From contig DEBE01000112.1 in assembly GCA_002348425.1 (NCBI GenBank), forward strand, positions 1-11,722: a stretch of 11,722 bases of DNA, given 5' to 3'. Below are positions 7,297-11,722 of this stretch, in pieces. The notes beneath the pieces are model-generated. The model saw only the letters and a program-made list of their open reading frames with translations. It did no database searches and had not been told where the DNA came from. The position numbers and the translations under genes were made by a program. Within the stretch, counting starts at the first letter, position 1. Each line of letters opens with the position of its first letter. The DNA is from Alphaproteobacteria bacterium UBA2964. GTDB lineage: Bacteria > Pseudomonadota > Alphaproteobacteria > MPNO01 > UBA2964.

Positions 7297-8178
7297 TCAA
7301 CGTCCCAAGGCCTCACTTGGATCGAAATTAAATGTAATATCATTCCAAAATTCATATTCTCGATAGGGTAATTTCAAAGGGCTACAACGATGTAATGCGC
7401 GCAAGGCACTTTCAGCAACCACCCGAAAAGACTTGTCTGTTTTAAATCTAAATTTATCTATAACTTTGGGGAATCCCGCCAACAATTTACCATCTCGCCC
7501 TAATTTTATTCGCACGCTAATTTTCATTTTTTGAACATCCTTAGCACCACCTGGTATATGCCAACATGGCACGACTTGCTTCCTTACCAATTTAACTAAG
7601 GCATTCTCCGCTTGGCGAATCGAATATGCCTCCTCAACCGATTTTGAATCCGATTTAATGGATTTGCTTTTTTTATAAACTGGCTTCGATAAAGATTTCT
7701 TTCGCTTGGTCAAATCTTTTAATAGTTGTCCAAATTCGTCTTTATTGGCTGGCTTACGCTTTGGTTTTGGTGCAATTCGATTGATACTTTTTAATCGTTG
7801 ATTCTGTGGTTTTTTCACCTTTTTTATTTTGGGTTTTATTTTCGGTAGTGGTGCAACCACCATCTTTAAAGGTTTAGATGAAGCTTTTTCTTCAGGAACG
7901 ACTGACCTCGGCAAAGGTTTAGGTGTTGCCAATGGTTTGGGTATAGATGGCGCTCTTTGTTTTTCCTGTTGTTTTTTCAATTTTACAGTTTTGGGCAAAA
8001 CTTTGGGCGCTAAAGTTGCGGTCTTCTTTTTTTGCTTTTCTTCCTTCATAATTATATCAACTGACATTGGCGGTGTGTATTGAACTTTAGGCGTTTCGAA
8101 TAAATTTGGAAGACCAAAGTATGCAAATGCTATAACTAAGAAATGAAGTACGCCTGAAATTATTGCACCACGTTTCAT
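7297..8178 (-). CDS. tolA: Tol-Pal system protein TolA
   Basis: Inner-membrane protein that carries TolQR motor force across the periplasm to TolB-Pal. The 293 residues show one N-terminal membrane anchor (about 6-24), a long linker (about 30-185) and a globular TonB-like C-terminal domain (about 186-289). The domain contains PCWHIPGG (204-211) and ALHRCSPL (261-268). Cys205 and Cys265 are placed like the paired cysteines of TolA domain III, so a disulfide is likely. The linker is rich in Lys and Pro rather than the Ala/Lys/Glu helix of E. coli TolA, and the whole protein is shorter (E. coli has about 420 residues). I identify it mainly from topology and position between tolR and tolB, since TolA sequences diverge strongly. 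The start lies 3 bp after the tolR stop. Confidence 0.92.
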   Translation of the reverse strand: MKRGAIISGVLHFLVIAFAYFGLPNLFETPKVQYTPPMSVDIIMKEEKQKKKTATLAPKVLPKTVKLKKQQEKQRAPSIPKPLATPKPLPRSVVPEEKASSKPLKMVVAPLPKIKPKIKKVKKPQNQRLKSINRIAPKPKRKPANKDEFGQLLKDLTKRKKSLSKPVYKKSKSIKSDSKSVEEAYSIRQAENALVKLVRKQVVPCWHIPGGAKDVQKMKISVRIKLGRDGKLLAGFPKVIDKFRFKTDKSFRVVAESALRALHRCSPLKLPYREYEFWNDITFNFDPSEALGR

Positions 8179-8181
8179 AAG

Positions 8182-8652
8182 TCACCGCAAACTCCGACGA
8201 GTTTTAGCTCCTTGCGCTTTAGTTATTAGTGCAACACGATTAAACCCCGCCTGATTAAGTGCTCCCATTACGGACATAATTTGACCATAGGCTATTGTCT
8301 CATCTCCACGCAAAAAAATACGGGTTTCTTTTATATTCTTTGTGATTGCCGCCAAACGCGGTAGAAGTTTATCCCGTTCTATTTTTGTATCCTGAAGATA
8401 TAAGCGACCTTTTTTATCAACGGTAATCACCAAAGGTTCATCCTGCCCTACAATACGATTCGCCACTGTTTTAGGTAGATCTACGGGCACACCGACCGTT
8501 AGAAGTGGTGCCGTCACCATAAACACAATAAGTAAAACTAACATTACATCGACAAGAGGAGTGACGTTGATTTCACTCATTGGAGAGCGACGCCGCCAGC
8601 GTCCAAAATTTCCCTGTCTGGTAGATTTCTCATGGCCGATTTTCATGGCCAT
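8182..8652 (-). CDS. tolR: Tol-Pal system protein TolR (ExbD/TolR family)
   Basis: Motor subunit that works with TolQ to use the proton motive force and drive TolA. The 156 residues have a basic cytoplasmic N-terminus (about 1-27), then the family signature SEINVTPLVDVMLVLLIVF (26-44) leading into one membrane helix (about 35-52). Asp35 corresponds to the essential proton-handling Asp23 of E. coli TolR. A periplasmic domain (about 58-146) follows. The first ATG at 8652 lies 2 bp after the tolQ stop. GAGGAG at 8664-8669, within the tolQ 3' end, is 11 nt upstream, so translation is probably coupled. The ATG two codons later (8646) is a possible alternative. ExbD is the paralogue to exclude; the neighbours make TolR clear. 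Confidence 0.97.
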   Translation of the reverse strand: MAMKIGHEKSTRQGNFGRWRRRSPMSEINVTPLVDVMLVLLIVFMVTAPLLTVGVPVDLPKTVANRIVGQDEPLVITVDKKGRLYLQDTKIERDKLLPRLAAITKNIKETRIFLRGDETIAYGQIMSVMGALNQAGFNRVALITKAQGAKTRRSLR

Positions 8653-8654
8653 TT

Positions 8655-9380
8655 TTAATCATTCTCCTCAAACTGCCGCGATAGTATCGCACTAAATTCA
8701 TTCCCAAAACCTTCAAGCCTTGCCGCATACCTTCCTAAGTCAGTTGAAAGTTTATTATAAGCCACTACCGCAGGTATAGCCGCAACTAAACCTAGAGCAG
8801 TTGCAAATAACGCCTCGGCAATTCCTGGCGCAACAACAGCAAGCGAAGTATCCTTGGAAAGTGCTATAGCCTGAAAACTATTCATTATTCCCCAGACTGT
8901 TCCAAACAAGCCAATAAATGGTGCGGTAGAACCAACAGTAGCCAAAAATGTCATATTACGCTCCAAGACATCAATCTCCCGTCCCATTGTTACGTGCATA
9001 ACCCGCTCAATTCTCTGGGCTAAACTCGCTTTTTGTGAGTTTTCTGAAAGGCCTTTCGAAGTAGAACGACGCCATTCATGCATTGCCGCTTGAAATATAG
9101 CTGACATTGGTTCTTTGGGACGATCTTGTATTCGGTCATACAAATCTTCTAACGAGCCTCCAGACCAAAAAACCTCCTCAAACTCTTCTGCTTGGCTCCA
9201 CAGTCTTCTAAACCGAATAATCTTTTCAAAAATTATCGTCCAACACCAAAAAGAAGCAAGCACTAACACCACCATCACCAATTTGACAATGATATCGGCC
9301 TGCAGAAACAACCCCCAAATTGAAAGATCATTTGTAACAGAGCCGGCTATTGCAGCGGATACTACCGCAGTTTGTTCCAT
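8655..9380 (-). CDS. tolQ: Tol-Pal system protein TolQ (MotA/TolQ/ExbB proton channel family)
   Basis: Inner-membrane subunit forming the stator ring around TolR. The 241 residues have three predicted membrane segments (about 24-50, 142-168 and 180-207) separated by a large cytoplasmic loop, the known topology. The family signature spans the second and third helices: GSTAPFIGLFGTVWGIM (150-166), then GIAEALFATALGLVAAIPA (186-204). The Thr/Pro positions that line the channel in the family are present. The ATG at 9380 has GGA 7 nt upstream and is 23 bp after ybgC. The length and the following tolR and tolA separate it from ExbB. Confidence 0.97.
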   Translation of the reverse strand: MEQTAVVSAAIAGSVTNDLSIWGLFLQADIIVKLVMVVLVLASFWCWTIIFEKIIRFRRLWSQAEEFEEVFWSGGSLEDLYDRIQDRPKEPMSAIFQAAMHEWRRSTSKGLSENSQKASLAQRIERVMHVTMGREIDVLERNMTFLATVGSTAPFIGLFGTVWGIMNSFQAIALSKDTSLAVVAPGIAEALFATALGLVAAIPAVVAYNKLSTDLGRYAARLEGFGNEFSAILSRQFEEND

Positions 9381-9403
9381 TTATTGATCCAATCTTTATA
9401 TTG

Positions 9404-9847
9404 TTAAAAAACTCTAACATCCAAAAGTGGCGAAAGTGCGTCACAAAAACTTTTGGGTAATCTTGTTGGTTTTCCATGTTTATTAACACTAACCAACTTA
9501 ACGAGAAGGTTCGCAATCCGAATAGTTCTCCTCATAATTTTCTGCTCTACCCGCAGACTTGCCGGTTCAATTACAATTTTACCGCTAGAGATTATAAGTT
9601 CATCTTCCAAATATGATGATGCGAAATAATCAGCTTCACAACGTCGAACAACAAAACTTATCCCATACTTCTTGGTTAAAATGGAGTGGGGAAAACCAAT
9701 ACACCTTAACATTTCCGTTCGTGCACGTTCCGCATATTTAAGATAGTTAGCGTAATAAACGACGCCACCTGTATCAGTATCTTCAAAATAAACCCTGATA
9801 GGCAGGGTGTGTGCTCCATTTTCAATTATACCCATTTCAGGAGTCAT
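9404..9847 (-). CDS. ybgC: acyl-CoA thioesterase YbgC (tol-pal-associated, hotdog fold)
   Basis: Small cytoplasmic hotdog-fold thioesterase that hydrolyses acyl-CoA and, in E. coli, is associated with phospholipid-synthesis enzymes. It is encoded at the head of tol-pal in most proteobacteria. The signature [20 protein letters not shown] (18-37 with this start) includes the catalytic Asp (second Asp of EDTD, equivalent to Asp18 in E. coli), followed by YAERARTE. From here it is 147 residues against 134 in E. coli. The frame is open to an ATG at 9877 and has further ATGs at 9853, 9847 and 9835. All but the last overlap the ruvB 3' end. 9847 is chosen for a weak GAGT at about 7 nt; 9835 would remove the overlap but has no ribosome-binding site. 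Function is secure, start is not. Confidence 0.93.
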   Translation of the reverse strand: MTPEMGIIENGAHTLPIRVYFEDTDTGGVVYYANYLKYAERARTEMLRCIGFPHSILTKKYGISFVVRRCEADYFASSYLEDELIISSGKIVIEPASLRVEQKIMRRTIRIANLLVKLVSVNKHGKPTRLPKSFCDALSPLLDVRVF

Positions 9848-10907
9848 TATCATCACTCGAAACAGTGTCTCTTTCATTGGTCGACAAGAGCTCTAATTGG
9901 GAAATTATCTCTTGATTTGGCTTAAGGCCTATATGATCAAAACCTCTTTGTGTTACCAAACGGCCACGTGGTGTTCGTTGAACCAATCCTTGTTGAATAA
10001 TGAAGGGCTCAATAACCTCTTCTATCGTATCCCTTTGCTCCGACAAGGCCGCCGCAATTGTTTCCACGCCAACGGGGCCTCCACCAAACATTTCGCAAAC
10101 ACATCGTAAATATCTTCGATCCATTTCATCCAAACCGATCCCGTCCACCTCTAGTCTATTCAGAGCAACATCTGCCATATCTGCATCCACAGCACTCCCT
10201 TTAGCTACAGCAGCAAAATCGCGTACACGACGAAGTAGTCTCCCTGCAACTCTTGGGGTACCTCTTGCTCGGCGGGAGATCTCGCGTGCGCCCCCATCGG
10301 TTAGATCAAGATTAAGAAGATGCGATGCACGCCTCACGACTTTCTCTAACTCCTCAGCACTATAAAAATTTAAACGCAATGGAATTCCGAAACGCTCGCG
10401 TAGGGGGGTTGTAATTAGCCCCGAACGTGTGGTTGCACCAATAAGGGTAAATGGTTTTAGATCAATTCGAACCGAGCGCGCAGCTGGACCCTCGCCAATG
10501 ATCAAATCAAGTTTGTAGTCCTCTATAGCGGGATAAAGAATCTCTTCAACAACGGGAGATAATCTATGTATTTCATCGATAAACAAAACATCGTTGGCTT
10601 CAAGATTGGTCAAAATTGCCGCAAGATCGCCGGCTTTAGCAATCACGGGACCTGATGTCATCCGAAAACCAACTCCCAATTCTCTGGCCACTATTTGCGC
10701 TAATGTTGTCTTTCCAAGCCCAGGTGGTCCATGAAACAGGACATGATCCAGCGCCTCTCCTCGGGTTTTTGCAGCATCAATAAATACACTCAGATTATCG
10801 CAAATTTGTTGCTGTCCGATAAAATCGTCTAAGGCCAATGGCCTCAATGAATCTTCTATTTTATCATCAGTATTTGTATCAGCTTTTACAATGCGGTCTT
10901 TCGTCAT
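9837..10907 (-). CDS. ruvB: Holliday junction branch migration DNA helicase RuvB
   Basis: AAA+ motor that, as a pair of hexameric rings with RuvA, drives branch migration of Holliday junctions in recombination and repair. The 356 residues match the family. Walker [10 protein letters not shown] (60-68), Walker B LFIDEIHR (108-115), sensor 1 GATTRSG (157-163) and sensor 2 RGTPRVAGR (215-223) are all present. The winged-helix domain with [14 protein letters not shown] (275-288) follows, and the protein ends in an acidic, probably disordered tail. The ATG at 10907 overlaps the ruvA stop as ATGA. AAGGA at 10917-10921 lies 9 nt upstream, so the two are translationally coupled. The 3' end overlaps the possible ybgC starts. 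Confidence 0.98.
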   Translation of the reverse strand: MTKDRIVKADTNTDDKIEDSLRPLALDDFIGQQQICDNLSVFIDAAKTRGEALDHVLFHGPPGLGKTTLAQIVARELGVGFRMTSGPVIAKAGDLAAILTNLEANDVLFIDEIHRLSPVVEEILYPAIEDYKLDLIIGEGPAARSVRIDLKPFTLIGATTRSGLITTPLRERFGIPLRLNFYSAEELEKVVRRASHLLNLDLTDGGAREISRRARGTPRVAGRLLRRVRDFAAVAKGSAVDADMADVALNRLEVDGIGLDEMDRRYLRCVCEMFGGGPVGVETIAAALSEQRDTIEEVIEPFIIQQGLVQRTPRGRLVTQRGFDHIGLKPNQEIISQLELLSTNERDTVSSDDNDS

Positions 10908-11509
10908 GCATTTAGTTCCTTAAGAGCGGACTTCACTAGTAATTCAACACTAGTGGTGTCTGACGAATTCTGCGCAATCTTTGAAACAGCAGCGAATGCA
11001 GCGCTTCGTGCATAGCCAAGATTAACTAAAGCGGAAATAGCATCTGATACCGCATTAGGCTGACCGTTTGATATTTTAGAACGCATAGCGTTGGAAACCA
11101 CATTAAGGTCAGCCGTTTTTTCTCTTAACTCGGCTAAAAGTCTAACTGCAAGGCGCGGACCTACACCCGGTGCTCTAGTTAAAGTCGCTTTATCTTCGGC
11201 TATCATTGCATTTGCAAGGTCATCTGGTGACAATGTACCCAGAATTGCAAGCGCTACCTTTGCTCCAACGCCCTGAACTGTTGTCAGTAAACGAAACCAG
11301 TCTCGTTCAACTTGGTCAATAAAACCAAAAAGATGAATGTGATCCTCACGTACATGCATCTCCACAAAAACTGTGATTGGGTCTCCCACCTTATCAAATG
11401 ACTTAAGCGCACGCGACGAACAAAATACCAAATAGCCGACGCCGCCAACATCAATGACAACTTCGTCTAGCCCTATGGTGTCCAGTAGGCCGGTCAGTTT
11501 AGCTATCAT
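10904..11509 (-). CDS. ruvA: Holliday junction DNA-binding protein RuvA
   Basis: Binds the four-way junction as a tetramer and loads RuvB. The 201 residues are typical in length. The N-terminal OB-fold (1-62) starts MIAKLTGLL and contains [11 protein letters not shown], with Glu55 and Asp56 matching the acidic pin that separates strands. Two helix-hairpin-helix motifs follow ([10 protein letters not shown] at 78-87 and [10 protein letters not shown] at 113-122), then a low-complexity linker (about 140-152). The C-terminal RuvB-binding domain (about 153-201) includes ALVNLGY. The ATG at 11509 is 35 bp after the ruvC stop, with TAAGG 4 nt and GGTGAG 11 nt upstream. It overlaps ruvB by ATGA. Confidence 0.98.
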   Translation of the reverse strand: MIAKLTGLLDTIGLDEVVIDVGGVGYLVFCSSRALKSFDKVGDPITVFVEMHVREDHIHLFGFIDQVERDWFRLLTTVQGVGAKVALAILGTLSPDDLANAMIAEDKATLTRAPGVGPRLAVRLLAELREKTADLNVVSNAMRSKISNGQPNAVSDAISALVNLGYARSAAFAAVSKIAQNSSDTTSVELLVKSALKELNA

Positions 11510-11544
11510 AAAACCTTACACTCACCTTAGAATTTTGAATTAGT

Positions 11545-11722
11545 TTAAGTAGCAACCTTACTCTCCTCCCACAGGCTCAGGCTTCGGCGATGATGAGCAT
11601 GGCAAACCGCAACGGCTAGGGCATCTGCCGAATCTGAACTATCTATGACTGCATTAGGCAACAGCATTTCTACCATCATTTTGATTTGGTCCTTGCCTGC
11701 ATGACCAGCACCAACCAGAGAT
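11545..11722 (-). CDS. ruvC: Holliday junction endonuclease RuvC, 5' part outside the window
   Basis: Dimeric nuclease that cuts Holliday junctions symmetrically. Only the last 58 codons are inside the window. They read SLVGAGHAGKDQIKMM and so on, matching the RuvC C-terminus, with the conserved SDSADALAVAVCHAHHR (29-45 of the fragment). The two Asp residues of DSADALA correspond to the C-terminal catalytic acids (Asp138 and Asp141 of E. coli). It ends in a short polar tail and TAA at 11545. The gene continues past position 11722; no break is seen. It precedes ruvA by 35 bp, as in other ruvCAB clusters. Any SOS operator would be upstream of ruvC, outside the window. Confidence 0.95.
   Translation of the reverse strand, partial: SLVGAGHAGKDQIKMMVEMLLPNAVIDSSDSADALAVAVCHAHHRRSLSLWEESKVAT

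Noticed and set aside
10000..10365. 121-codon open frame on the plus strand
   Set aside because: Lies entirely antisense to ruvB, has no recognisable motif and an Arg/Ser-rich composition typical of a shadow frame.

Overview
The window is a dense, one-directional block of thirteen housekeeping genes, all on the minus strand, with the first and last cut by the window edges. In the direction of transcription (high to low coordinates) the order is ruvC (3' end only), ruvA, ruvB, ybgC, tolQ, tolR, tolA, tolB, pal, cpoB (ybgF), tilS, ftsH and folP (5' part only). This order, especially ruvCAB-ybgC-tolQRAB-pal-cpoB-tilS-ftsH-folP, is the classic arrangement in Alphaproteobacteria, particularly Rhodospirillales-like lineages. 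Base composition looks AT-rich for that group (about 40% GC in sampled lines), so a low-GC free-living alphaproteobacterium, possibly marine or metagenomic, is the best guess. The taxon below class level is not proven.

Region by region: 10904-11722 and 9837-10907 hold the Holliday-junction machinery. RuvA and RuvB migrate the branch, RuvC cuts it, and ruvA and ruvB overlap by ATGA. 5251-9847 holds the Tol-Pal envelope system. TolQ and TolR form the proton-driven inner-membrane motor, TolA is the periplasm-spanning transmitter, TolB is the periplasmic beta-propeller and Pal is the peptidoglycan-binding outer-membrane lipoprotein. YbgC is the acyl-CoA thioesterase that usually heads the cluster. 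CpoB (4235-5188) links Tol to cell-wall synthesis. 2861-4204 is tilS (tRNA-Ile lysidine synthetase), 842-2776 is ftsH (membrane AAA+ zinc protease), and 1-824 is the N-terminal 274 residues of dihydropteroate synthase.

Most spacings are 2-35 bp or overlaps, consistent with one or a few long transcripts. The largest non-coding gaps are tolB-pal (108 bp, up to 126 bp with the preferred pal start), tilS-ftsH (84 bp) and pal-cpoB (41-62 bp). Two of these carry good -10-like hexamers that could be internal promoters. Several starts can be refined from ribosome-binding sites: pal, cpoB and the GTG start of ftsH. No RNA gene, mobile element, CRISPR array, convincing terminator or foreign island was seen.

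I looked for an undescribed system and did not find one. The findings are modest, gene-level points (an N-terminal extension on dihydropteroate synthase, a Lys/Pro-rich TolA linker, start-site arrangements, possible internal promoters).
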